NCBI GenBank assembly: GCA_019245755.1
Contig: JAFARC010000078.1
Location: forward strand, 1-35,510
From: Mycobacteriaceae bacterium
GTDB taxonomy: Bacteria > Actinomycetota > Actinomycetes > Mycobacteriales > Mycobacteriaceae
Reading direction: 5' to 3'
DNA: 35,510 nucleotides
Both the position numbers and the translations under genes were made by a program. Within the stretch, counting starts at the first letter, position 1. The number at the start of each line of letters is the position of its first letter. Positions 26,102-34,113 of this stretch are shown in pieces. The notes beneath the pieces were generated by a model. It made no database searches. It was not told where the DNA came from and worked only from the letters and a program-made list of their open reading frames with translations.

Positions 26102-26977
26102 TCACAGGTTGCCATCGTGGAATTGGCCCGGAGCGGTGCTGTGACACCTGGCTCGCGAACCGAGATTGTGCGAACGGAGTTGGTGGTTTTGCTGGGTGGG
26201 GGCCAGCCTGCTGCCGGTGACGCATGGCCGGCCCAGCAACTCCACGCGACCGAATCGGCTTGCGGTTTTGCTCACCACGCACACCTGCACCGGGGTCTCA
26301 ACAGCGGTGGCGGCGCATGGGCCACCGGTGGTCATCACCACGCCGCGGCGGGCTGATACTGCGCAGACCCCGTCCGGAGTCCTCACGACCGCGCCCACGA
26401 CCCGCCCGTCGTCGAAGACCAAGCGCTCGAAGCTGCTGTCGGTGTGAATATCGATACCGCGGTCTAACGCCTGCGCCGACAACCAGTCGTCGATGACCCA
26501 TTCGTCGCGTCCGGCGTCGAGTGATCCCACGACCGCAGCCTCGAATCGTTCGCCGCTGGACGAACGCATCGTGGTCATGTTGCGGCCGGTCACGTGACTG
26601 TAGAGCAGACGGTGTGGCGCGACGACGCAAGCTGCCGCCCAGTCCCCCAGACGGGCGCCAACAAACGGCTCGACCGGGTCGTGGCGGCGGTTGCACCGGA
26701 GGCCGCCGGGCACCGCGTCGGCGAGGAGCCGCACCGGCAGGTCAACGCCGGGCACACCGGGCCGGGGTGGTCCGGCAACTTCGGTGACCGCGTCGAGGTA
26801 GGTGTTGGTGTCGCTGTCCGACACCTCAAGGCCCAAGCGGTACGGAGAACCTCGCCCGGTGGCCCGTGACTGCGCCACGAACACCGTCTGGCCGTCGTCG
26901 ACGGCGACGATCGCCGTCGCCAACCCCCCCGCGCCGGACCCGACCGACACAACATCCACCTCGTGATCCCACTGCAT
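26102..26977 (-). CDS. Compact FAD-binding flavoprotein, FAD_binding_2/KstD-like N-terminal module
   Basis: A 291-residue protein with the FAD fingerprint VGSGAGG (12-18) and, later, QALDRGIDIHTDSSFERLVF and VVMTTGG strands as in ketosteroid-dehydrogenase/fumarate-reductase-type flavoproteins. Those enzymes are about 500-570 residues; this one lacks the catalytic C-terminal half. Position 36, where a Glu usually holds the ribose, is Gln. Short flavoproteins of this size occur in mycobacteria, so it may be full-length for its own family rather than broken. GGGAG lies 9-10 nt before the ATG. It precedes lsr2 on the same strand and diverges from two TetR regulators. Confidence 0.6.
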   Translation of the reverse strand: MQWDHEVDVVSVGSGAGGLATAIVAVDDGQTVFVAQSRATGRGSPYRLGLEVSDSDTNTYLDAVTEVAGPPRPGVPGVDLPVRLLADAVPGGLRCNRRHDPVEPFVGARLGDWAAACVVAPHRLLYSHVTGRNMTTMRSSSGERFEAAVVGSLDAGRDEWVIDDWLSAQALDRGIDIHTDSSFERLVFDDGRVVGAVVRTPDGVCAVSARRGVVMTTGGPCAATAVETPVQVCVVSKTASRFGRVELLGRPCVTGSRLAPTQQNHQLRSHNLGSRARCHSTAPGQFHDGNL

Positions 26978-27477
26978 CGTTGCTGACTCCCAACGTTTCT
27001 GAAGGAGGTATAGAACTGGGTTCAGTGCGTGCATTACGGCCGCTGACGGGGCCGATGACCGCGGGCACAACATGCTTTGTTTCGCGAAGTACCGAAGGTT
27101 GGGGCCCGCTTTGACCTGCCGCGAGCGACAAACCAAAAGCCTGCACGTAGGCGTACTTTACATACCTTTTGACTGGAATGCAGCGAATCGAGTGACTTAG
27201 AGTATTGCTTCATGATTACCGTCGCGAAGGGTCCACCGCGGCGCAGTCACCCGGACAAAGTGGATTCGGTACCCAGCTGGCCAGCTATCGCCGGTGTGAC
27301 CTGCCAAGGCGCCGTGACGGCCGGTCATGAACGGGCGTCGCAGCCTGGTCGTGAAGGCTGCCCGCGAATACGCCTTCCGCCGTGGCCGACACCTGGCAAA
27401 ATCAGCCGGGCAAGCGCCTTCCGGCGAACGCCGTTACCCGCCGCCTGGAGCGGATATCCGGATTTTGAGGTGCCACG
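26978..27477. promoter_or_regulatory. 500-nt divergent control region between flavoprotein and TetR genes
   Basis: No convincing gene seen. Near its middle (27150-27215) the DNA becomes AT-richer. An imperfect inverted repeat, CATACC (27161-27166) and GGAATG (27175-27180), has an 8-nt spacer and matches at 5 of 6 arm positions. This resembles the short palindromes bound by butyrolactone-receptor-type TetR proteins, two of which are encoded just downstream. Promoters for both directions are expected here, but no clear -35/-10 pair was found. Confidence 0.35.
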
Positions 27478-28161
27478 GTGACCGACACGAGCGACACCTC
27501 AGCAGACTCCACCCGGCAACAGATTCTGCGGGCGGCCTGCCATCAGTTCGCTCACCGGTCATACAGCCAAGTCAGCCTCGATGACATCCTTGGCGAAGCC
27601 CGGGTAACCAAAGGCGCGATGTATTTTCACTTCCGCTCCAAGCATGCGTTGGCGTTGGCCATCATCGAGCTGCAGGGCCAGGTAACACGCTGCGCCGTCA
27701 ACGACCTGTTGGCGCGGAAGCTGTCAGGCCTGGAATCGCTGATCGACATTTCCTATCTCGTCGCACTGCAGGACGTCAGCCAGGATCTGTCCCGAGCGGG
27801 ATTACACCTGCTCGAGTCCATCGGCCGGACCGATGGGCTGCGGGCCAACCTCCTGCGTGAGTGGGTCAAGGCGTTTGCGGTGGTCGTGCAGCGTGCCATC
27901 GGCGACGGCGACGTGATGGATCAGTGCGATCCGGTAGACGTCAGCCAGATGCTGATGTCGCTGTACGCCGGGATACGCCAAATCGGCAACGTAGACGACC
28001 CCGACGAGTACTTCGACGACCTGGAGAAATCCTGGCTGTTGGCGTTGCCGGGCTTTGCGGCACCGGCGCGGATCGGCTATCTCACCAAGTTCATCAAGCG
28101 GCGCACCACGCTCGCCAAGGCGAAGGCGAAGGCTGCCGCTGTTAGGGTGAACCCCGCCTGA
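27478..28161 (+). CDS. TetR/AcrR family regulator, ScbR/butyrolactone-receptor-like
   Basis: A 227-residue repressor-type protein. The N-terminal helix-turn-helix (11-60) includes STRQQILRAAC, LDDILGEARVTKGAMYFHFRSK and the following ALALAII helix. The VTKGAMYFHF wording and the ligand-domain length resemble ScbR/ArpA receptors of Streptomyces, where a butyrolactone signal releases the protein from DNA. The C-terminal end is a basic tail (KRRTTLAKAKAKAAAVRV). GAGG lies about 7 nt before the GTG start. The ligand is unknown. It probably controls the divergent flavoprotein-lsr2 unit and itself. Confidence 0.75.
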   Translation: MTDTSDTSADSTRQQILRAACHQFAHRSYSQVSLDDILGEARVTKGAMYFHFRSKHALALAIIELQGQVTRCAVNDLLARKLSGLESLIDISYLVALQDVSQDLSRAGLHLLESIGRTDGLRANLLREWVKAFAVVVQRAIGDGDVMDQCDPVDVSQMLMSLYAGIRQIGNVDDPDEYFDDLEKSWLLALPGFAAPARIGYLTKFIKRRTTLAKAKAKAAAVRVNPA

Positions 28162-28196
28162 CGACTGCCCCACGTCGGACCGGAGGTGCGTTCTCG

Positions 28197-28859
28197 ATGG
28201 TGCGCCAAGCTCGGTCCGAGGCCACCAGGCAGAAAATCGTCAACGCCGCGGTCGACCTTTTCGGCGACGTGGGTTACGCCGAAACCGGGTTTGGCGAGAT
28301 CATCGAACGCGCTCAGATGACCAAGGGCGCGCTCTACTACCACTTTGACTCCAAAGAGCAGCTCGCTGCTTCCATCATTGAGGAAGGCGGCGCGGCGGTG
28401 CTCAACGCGTTCGGCGACATGGCCAACTCAGCCGCGCCGGCGTTGGAGACCATGATTCACGGCAGCTTCGTCGTCGCCGAGCTGATGGTTACCAACAAGG
28501 TCGCCAGGACAGCCGTGCAACTCGGCCGCGCGCTGGCCGGCTTCAGCCGAGCGGCCGCGCGTGCCTACGGCGACTGGCTGGCCGCCATGGCGGCCGTCGC
28601 GCACAGGGCGGCAGCCGAGGGCGACCTTCGCGGCGACGTCGATCCCGAAAGCGTCGCCGACTGCGTGACCAGTGCGATGTTGGGCGCTGAGCTGACCTCG
28701 AGCGCGGTGTCGCGTGGGGCGGACCTGATCAGGCGGGTGACCAATTCCTGGGAGATCCTGCTTCCGGCGATCGCCGATGAAGGCGGGTTAGAGTACTTCC
28801 GCGAGTTCTTGGCACGGGAGTCGCTGCGTCATCTTCAACCGACGCTGACAATCGACTGA
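28197..28859 (+). CDS. TetR/AcrR family regulator, second ScbR-like copy
   Basis: A 220-residue relative of the preceding regulator, 35 nt downstream with GGAGG 9-10 nt before its ATG. HTH at 8-55: TRQKIVNAAVDLFGDVGYAE, FGEIIERAQMTKGALYYHFDSKEQLAASI. The ligand domain contains RTAVQLGRALAGFSRAAARAYGDWLAAM, comparable to the signal-binding part of ScbR-type proteins. Two tandem receptor-like regulators recall the receptor/pseudo-receptor pairs of Streptomyces. No AfsA-type butyrolactone synthase is in the window. It is convergent with the PAS gene, 7 nt apart. Confidence 0.75.
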   Translation: MVRQARSEATRQKIVNAAVDLFGDVGYAETGFGEIIERAQMTKGALYYHFDSKEQLAASIIEEGGAAVLNAFGDMANSAAPALETMIHGSFVVAELMVTNKVARTAVQLGRALAGFSRAAARAYGDWLAAMAAVAHRAAAEGDLRGDVDPESVADCVTSAMLGAELTSSAVSRGADLIRRVTNSWEILLPAIADEGGLEYFREFLARESLRHLQPTLTID

Positions 28860-28866
28860 CCACGGC

Positions 28867-29277
28867 TTACAGCTCGTCCACCCACAACTGCTCGGTCAGG
28901 TCCTGGAAGGTCGCGAGCGCCACCGGGTCGTCGCCGCGCATCAGGACCGACTTGCTCATCCTGGCCCGGACCGTCGACCCGTCCATGTGCAGCAAGTCGA
29001 CGACCAGGCCCGCGTGAGCGCGTACCACTGATATCGCAGATTCGTCGAGCGGCAGGGTGTGAAAAATCTGCTCGAACTTCAGGGACAGCACCGTTTCTTC
29101 GTCGTAGCCGAGCATGTCAGCAAATGCGCGATTGGCGAAGAGGATCGCGCGGTCATGCGCGATGGCCACAACCGGAACCGGGATCCGCTCGAGAACCACA
29201 AGAGCAGGCAACTTCTGTAAAACAGTCATCGGCGATTGGGCCGCCTGCCCGTCTCGTCGCCGTTCCACATGGGACAT
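28867..29277 (-). CDS. Stand-alone PAS domain protein
   Basis: A 136-residue protein made of one PAS domain (about 28-130): VLERIPVPVVAIAHDRAILFANRAFADMLGYDEE followed by the PAS core strands and a final VALATFQDLTEQL strand. No output domain is attached, so it must act through a partner or serve as an inhibitor or sensor module. The ligand is unknown. The chosen ATG at 29277 leaves a weak ribosome site; ATG 29229 (MTVLQKL) is an alternative. The nearby c-di-GMP enzyme and TetR regulators are possible partners only by proximity. Confidence 0.75.
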   Translation of the reverse strand: MSHVERRRDGQAAQSPMTVLQKLPALVVLERIPVPVVAIAHDRAILFANRAFADMLGYDEETVLSLKFEQIFHTLPLDESAISVVRAHAGLVVDLLHMDGSTVRARMSKSVLMRGDDPVALATFQDLTEQLWVDEL

Positions 29278-29533
29278 TATTGCCCGTTCTTTTGCGGGTC
29301 GCCAGCAGATTTGGGAGATGGGCGACCGCCGCACGTCCGGGCGCGATCGACACGACTGTGGGCACAGCAGCCTGACGGCGCGGCTGAGCAACTGGTTCGT
29401 CGGAGCGGTAATAGCGTGGTCAGCTTGCGATTCCGTCGGCGTTTGTAAGGTCAGCAATTCATTCTGTGAAGCTAACTCAATTGTGCTAATTGTTGGCTGG
29501 GAGGGTTTTCGGGCAGACCGGCTGGATTCCTGG
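29278..29533. promoter_or_regulatory. 256-nt non-coding region between PAS and acyl-CoA dehydrogenase genes
   Basis: No gene supported. It contains the upstream region of the PAS gene and the 3' flank of the dehydrogenase gene. An AT-rich patch (29440-29500), unusual for this genome, includes the inverted repeat CAATT-GTGCT-AATTG at 29478-29492, a possible operator or Lsr2-preferred site. Confidence 0.3.
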
Positions 29534-31426
29534 TCACGGGATAACGCGGTGCACGTCCTGCTTTTCGCCGCCGCCATCCTGGGCGATCCACGGACCCTCG
29601 ATCGACGGGTCGAGGACCCCTTCCTCCAGCCACGTGTAGCGACCGTCAAACACGCCCCGAGCCAGCGCCCGGTCGGAATCGTCACAGTTGCGCCACAGCT
29701 GGTCAAACCGCTGCTCGGCGCGGACGCGGGCCTGGCAGCAGAACGCGTCGGCAAGCTCAACCGCGGTACCGTCCGCCCGATCACGCTGTGCCCGCACGCA
29801 GGCGGCCGTCATGGCGAACAGCTCCGCGCCGATATCGACGATCCGACCCAGGAACCGCTGCCTTTGCTCAAGCCTGCCCTGCCACCGCGACATCGCGTAG
29901 AACGTGGCGCGCGCGAGTCGCCGGCTCGAGCGCTCGATATAGCGCAGATGCCCGGCCAGCGGTCCGAACTCGGTGAACGACGTGGGCAGCTGGCCTTTGC
30001 CGACGACCAAGGTGGGCAGCCAGCGGGCGTAGAACTTGCCGGCGTTCGCTGCCGCTCGCGCCTTGCGGCGCATGTCGGCCTGCGGGTCGATGATGTCGCC
30101 GGCCGCCGAAAGGTGCGCGTCCACCGCTTCGCGGGCGATCAGCAGATGCATGATCTCCGTAGAACCTTCGAAGATCCGGTTGATGCGCACGTCGCGCAGT
30201 ACCTGCTCGGCGGGAACCCCGCGCTCGCCGCGGGCGGCCAGCGACTCGGCGGTCTCATAGCCGCGTCCGCCGCGGATCTGCACCAGCTCATCGGCGATCA
30301 GCCAGGCCATCTCGGAGCCGTAAAGCTTGGCCAGGGCCGCCTCGATCCGAATGTCGGTCCCGCCCGCGTCGGCCAGCTCACTGGCCAGCTCGAGCATCGC
30401 CTGCAAGCCATACACGGTGGCCGCGATGAATGCCACCTTGCCGGCCACCGCTTCATGCTCACCGATCGGCCGACCCCACTGCACCCGTTCGCGGGACCAC
30501 TCCCTGGCGATCTTCAGACACCACTTTCCCGACCCGGTACACACCGCCGGCAGCGACAGCCGCCCCACGTTGAGCGTGGACAGCGCGATCCGCAGGCCCT
30601 CCCCTTCCCGGCCGATTCGGTTCGCGGCCGGCACCCGCACGTCCGTGAGCCGCGTGAAGCCGTTTTCGATGCCGCGCAAGCCCATGAACGCGTTGCGGTT
30701 TTCCACCAGGATGCCGGGCGCGTCGGCCTCCACCACGAACGCGGTGATCCCGCCCCGGTGTCCCTCGCTCTTGGGTACCTGCGCCATCACCACCAACAGG
30801 TCGGCGATCACGCCGTTGGTGGTCCACAGCTTGACGCCGTTCAGGACATAGCCATTGCCGTCCGGTATGGCGGTGGCGTGCAGCCGAGCCGGGTCGCTGC
30901 CCACGTCGGGTTCGGTGAGCAGAAACGCGCTGATCTCCCCCGTACAGCGGGGCAGCCACGTCCGCTTCTGCTGCTCGGTCCCGAACATCGAGATCGGCTG
31001 CGGTACCCCAATCGACTGGTGGGCGGAAAGCAACGCGCCCACCGAGGGATGCACCGAGCCCACCAACATAAGCGCTTTGTTGTAGTACACCTGTGACAGG
31101 CCGACCCCGCCGTATTCGGTTCCGATCTTCATGCCGAAAGCGCCGAGCTCCTTCAAGCCCCGGATCACCTTGTCCGGTATCTGCCCGTCCCGCTCAATGA
31201 CGGCGGCATCGATCTGCGACTCGCAGAACTCCCGCAGCTTGGCCAGGAACGCCTCACCGCGCTGCGCTGCCTCCGCCGAGCCGCTGGGGTGCGGATGAAC
31301 CAGGTCCAATCGCAATCGACCGAGGAACAACTCCTTGGCAAAGCTCGGGTGGCGCCACTGCGCCTCGCGCGCCTGCTCGGCGACCTCCCTGGCCTGGTGC
31401 TCGCTAATTTCTCGGACAACGGTCAT
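29534..31426 (-). CDS. fadE10: Acyl-CoA dehydrogenase, FadE10-like
   Basis: A 630-residue flavoenzyme of the long (VLCAD-like) class, introducing the alpha-beta double bond into an acyl-CoA. It follows M. tuberculosis FadE10 closely: PSFAKELFLGR near residue 28, FLLTEPDVGSDPA, KLWTTNGV, RGGRGYETAESLAARGER, and RIFEGSTEIM with the candidate catalytic Glu420. About 170 further residues form the extra C-terminal domain of this class. GGAGG lies 7 nt before the ATG. The upstream gap has several palindromes, suggesting control by a TetR-type fatty-acid regulator. It could be a paralogue rather than the FadE10 orthologue. Confidence 0.88.
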   Translation of the reverse strand: MTVVREISEHQAREVAEQAREAQWRHPSFAKELFLGRLRLDLVHPHPSGSAEAAQRGEAFLAKLREFCESQIDAAVIERDGQIPDKVIRGLKELGAFGMKIGTEYGGVGLSQVYYNKALMLVGSVHPSVGALLSAHQSIGVPQPISMFGTEQQKRTWLPRCTGEISAFLLTEPDVGSDPARLHATAIPDGNGYVLNGVKLWTTNGVIADLLVVMAQVPKSEGHRGGITAFVVEADAPGILVENRNAFMGLRGIENGFTRLTDVRVPAANRIGREGEGLRIALSTLNVGRLSLPAVCTGSGKWCLKIAREWSRERVQWGRPIGEHEAVAGKVAFIAATVYGLQAMLELASELADAGGTDIRIEAALAKLYGSEMAWLIADELVQIRGGRGYETAESLAARGERGVPAEQVLRDVRINRIFEGSTEIMHLLIAREAVDAHLSAAGDIIDPQADMRRKARAAANAGKFYARWLPTLVVGKGQLPTSFTEFGPLAGHLRYIERSSRRLARATFYAMSRWQGRLEQRQRFLGRIVDIGAELFAMTAACVRAQRDRADGTAVELADAFCCQARVRAEQRFDQLWRNCDDSDRALARGVFDGRYTWLEEGVLDPSIEGPWIAQDGGGEKQDVHRVIP

Positions 31427-31450
31427 CGCGGACCTCCACACAACCTGCTC

Positions 31451-31507
31451 TACTGGACAGTAACCCCGAGAAGGGGTACCGATGCCGCAATTGGTAGAAC
31501 AGGTCTA
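31451..31507. promoter_or_regulatory. Cluster of palindromes upstream of fadE10-like gene
   Basis: Within 110 nt upstream of the dehydrogenase start are three inverted repeats: TACTG-GA-CAGTA (31451-31462), ACCCC-GAGAA-GGGGT (31463-31477) and TAGA-ACAGG-TCTA (31495-31507). The first begins 25 nt before the ATG on the minus strand and would suit an operator. The regulator is unknown; lipid-responsive TetR proteins are common at such genes. Confidence 0.4.
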
Positions 31508-31536
31508 GTTGGCCGGGGGCCGTATGCAGACGAACC

Positions 31537-31923
31537 TTACAAGTCGCCCAGGTCGTCGGGCACATCGACGGCATGCAGGCGGAGCACCTCCAGCGGCACC
31601 ACGTCGAGGGTGCGCTCGTGGGTGGAGGCCAGCACTACAGGGGCGGCGCAGCCCGCGCGGTGGGCCCGAAGCCAGTTCACGGCGGTAACGCACCAGCGGT
31701 CGCCCGGCACGAGTCCCGGAAAACGGTACTGGGGAACCGGCGTCGACAAGTCGTTGCCGATGGAGCGCTGGTGCTCGAGGAACTCGCTGGTCACCACGGC
31801 GCAAATGGTATGCCGGCCGAGGTCCTCCGGACCGGTCGAGCAGCAGCCGTCGCGGTAGAAGCCGGTGAGCGGCTCGGTGCCGCATAATTCCAACGGGGCG
31901 CCCAGCACATTGCGATCAGGCAT
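31537..31923 (-). CDS. DUF2237 family protein
   Basis: A 128-residue protein of a widely conserved family of unknown function. Its signatures are all present: NVLGAPLELCGTEPLTGFYRDGCC near the start, then GRHTICAVVTSEFLEHQRSIGNDLSTPVPQY, FPGLVPGDRWC, and VVLASTHERTLDVVPLEVL. Conserved cysteines (the paired C27/C28 and the Cys of DRWC) may be structural or bind metal. It lies 51 nt after the haem dioxygenase gene on the same strand and may be co-transcribed with it. No ribosome site of note. Confidence 0.88.
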   Translation of the reverse strand: MPDRNVLGAPLELCGTEPLTGFYRDGCCSTGPEDLGRHTICAVVTSEFLEHQRSIGNDLSTPVPQYRFPGLVPGDRWCVTAVNWLRAHRAGCAAPVVLASTHERTLDVVPLEVLRLHAVDVPDDLGDL

Positions 31924-31974
31924 CGATCCAGTATCCCGCTCGCTGGTGCCAGCGGCGATCGCAACGACCGCCGA

Positions 31975-33972
31975 TCAGGGCAGTTTGGGCTGATCGAATT
32001 TCGGTTGCGGGGCCTGATGGAACTCCTCGATGGTGCCGGTGTCGTCAAGCGGCATGTCCTGGATCTTGGCGAGTACCCGCAGCGCTTTGGTCGCGGCCAC
32101 GGCGCGATCCGCGATGCGGTGGGCGCCATTGCGTGACCCGTCGCGGCTCACCTGTGGCCACGGCGCAAATGGCAGCTCAACTGACTCCAGTGCGGGCGCA
32201 AGGTCCGGATGGTGCCGCAACAGCACATCTTTCAGCGTCGTCTTCTGCACCCAGTCATAGCCGAGTTTGGTGTAGACGTCCGGGGTGAAGTACGTCGTGA
32301 AGAACCGGTCACTTTTCAGCCGGCGGGAGGCCATCAGGATGAACACCCGGAATGCGGTGTCGGAGAAGCCATAGCCGAGCGGGGGTGCTTCGGAGTACAT
32401 GCCGACCATTGGATCGACCAAATCGATGTTGCCGTGATACAACTCGGCGATCTCGGCGGCCCATGCGCGGTTGGGCGTCAGTTCCTTGAACGACCGAATC
32501 CTCGGCATCCGCAATGCTTCGCGGAAATCGTTGTAACGCGGCACCCCCCGTTCGCGGTCACGAAGGATATCCAGGGAAGCAAGATCGTTGAGCTCGCCGT
32601 CGATGCGGGTGAACCGACGAAGGGAATTGGGGTAGTTATGCAGACACACCCGCCCGGCGCTGGCCAGCCCGAACGAGTACCACAGATCACGCAGACCGAT
32701 GCGGTCCATGAATTCGCGGGTATCGCGGCCCTGGATCTCGGTGAACGTGCGCTCTTCCAGGAGCCGGTCATCGTCCATCGAAAAGAATGTCCAGTCATCG
32801 GGTATCAGCGGGTGCATCCGGTAAACCGATACGAACTCTTCGGTCAATGAGAACGGGACACCGTGGTGGTCGGTCTGCGAACCGATGATGCCGCTGATCA
32901 CTTCACCGCTGCCGAGCCGTCCTATTCGCCTTTTGACCGCCTCGCCGGCGGCCCCCCACCAGTTAGCATTCATGGCTGCCTGCAGACCCGGGTGACGCAG
33001 CACCGTCGTCGTCCACTCGACGGTGTGGATCTTGGCGATCACCGCCGAGTTGACCAGCCAGGCCAGCTCGTAGAGCCGCTGATCGTCGAAGCGCGGATAT
33101 TCCTTCTTCAAGGCATCACAGATCGCGTTATGTTCGAGGGTGAACAGGGTGTGAAACAGCGCGATCCCGGTCCACCAGTTTTCATGCATTCCGGTCAGGT
33201 CCACTCCCGGAACGTCGGGTCGCGTGCTCAGTCGGGTTCCCCCCTGGACCTTTAGCTTGCCGTCGGTGAATGTGCGCAATTCGGCCTGGCGCTGCGCGCC
33301 GCTACCGTAGATCTGCGTGGCATCCCACCAGTGTGTTTCGTAATTGGCGTAGGACGGTGCCCGATCGTGCGGCTTCGGCTGCGCCGCCGGCACCGGCGTG
33401 CGCCGGATGTGCATCGGATTCTCCGGCCAGTCATCGTCGGGGCGTAGCGGGATCTCGATGGTGTCTTCCGGATCGCCCCGACCGTGGAAGAACCAGTTGT
33501 GGTTCTCGAATTGCAGCCAGGCAGCGGCCAACGTGTTGATGATGTGGGCGGGCTTGAAGACGTCCCGGGCCAACAGCTTGTTGCTGATGTCGCGCGGGTT
33601 GGGATCCAGCATCCGTTTGGTGTCGGGGACCGTCATCGACGGCGGCACATTGCGCCCGAACGGGCTGCCCATGCTTCCCATCAGCGGATCCGACAGGTCG
33701 TTCCATCGGCCGTCGGGCTGGCGGGCCCGGATCGCCTCCGGCGGAGGGTCGGAGACCGGATCGACATCCGGCAGTGCCCGGGGCGAGTCGTAGAGGTTGT
33801 ACTTACGCAATTCGTCGCGCAGCAGGGCCAGATTGGCGAGCTGGAAGGCCAGGCTGGTCAATTGCAGCGGGGCGGGCACCTCTACCGGCCACGGCAGCTG
33901 ATGCCACTGCATCCGGCGATTGACGTTCAACCAATGAACAAAGCCCTGCAGTGGGCGCTCCACCACCGACAT
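31975..33972 (-). CDS. Haem-dependent fatty-acid dioxygenase, cyclooxygenase/alpha-DOX family
   Basis: A 665-residue protein of the animal-type haem peroxidase superfamily, closest in layout to plant alpha-dioxygenases, which add O2 to fatty acids at C2. Distal-site segment LQFENHNWFFHGR with H158 as the expected distal histidine; Y384-R-M-H387 in VSVYRMHPLIPDDW, matching the spacing of the radical Tyr385 and proximal His388 of cyclooxygenase; and FTLEHNAICDAL, a family signature. The length is close to plant alpha-DOX (about 640). No signal peptide. AAAAGGGGCGG precedes the chosen ATG; an upstream ATG at 34092 lacks support. A P450 gene lies 141 nt upstream on the same strand. Predicted products are fatty-acid hydroperoxides or derived aldehydes. 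Confidence 0.85.
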   Translation of the reverse strand: MSVVERPLQGFVHWLNVNRRMQWHQLPWPVEVPAPLQLTSLAFQLANLALLRDELRKYNLYDSPRALPDVDPVSDPPPEAIRARQPDGRWNDLSDPLMGSMGSPFGRNVPPSMTVPDTKRMLDPNPRDISNKLLARDVFKPAHIINTLAAAWLQFENHNWFFHGRGDPEDTIEIPLRPDDDWPENPMHIRRTPVPAAQPKPHDRAPSYANYETHWWDATQIYGSGAQRQAELRTFTDGKLKVQGGTRLSTRPDVPGVDLTGMHENWWTGIALFHTLFTLEHNAICDALKKEYPRFDDQRLYELAWLVNSAVIAKIHTVEWTTTVLRHPGLQAAMNANWWGAAGEAVKRRIGRLGSGEVISGIIGSQTDHHGVPFSLTEEFVSVYRMHPLIPDDWTFFSMDDDRLLEERTFTEIQGRDTREFMDRIGLRDLWYSFGLASAGRVCLHNYPNSLRRFTRIDGELNDLASLDILRDRERGVPRYNDFREALRMPRIRSFKELTPNRAWAAEIAELYHGNIDLVDPMVGMYSEAPPLGYGFSDTAFRVFILMASRRLKSDRFFTTYFTPDVYTKLGYDWVQKTTLKDVLLRHHPDLAPALESVELPFAPWPQVSRDGSRNGAHRIADRAVAATKALRVLAKIQDMPLDDTGTIEEFHQAPQPKFDQPKLP

Positions 33973-34113
33973 CGTCCGCCCCTTTTGACGTCCTTCGACC
34001 GGACGTGGTTGGCGCTGCCCAAGCAGGACTCGACGACCGCGCCCGGTGGGTTCGGGAATACCTCGGGTCGCCGTGATTGAAACGTGCCGCATGCCCCAGC
34101 TTGAACCAGACCG

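Noticed and set aside
27212..27481. An 89-codon plus-strand ORF before the first TetR gene
   Set aside because: Weak ribosome site, no recognisable motif, a composition like random GC-rich DNA, and it lies in the control region.
29114..31096. A 660-codon open frame on the plus strand
   Set aside because: It lies antisense to the FadE10-like gene, which has clear motifs and a strong ribosome site; the plus frame has no recognisable domain and is a GC-skew shadow.
33973..34092. A 40-residue N-terminal extension of the haem dioxygenase from ATG 34092
   Set aside because: The extension is Arg-rich without pattern, while the ATG at 33972 has a GGGG-type ribosome site and gives the expected family N-terminus.
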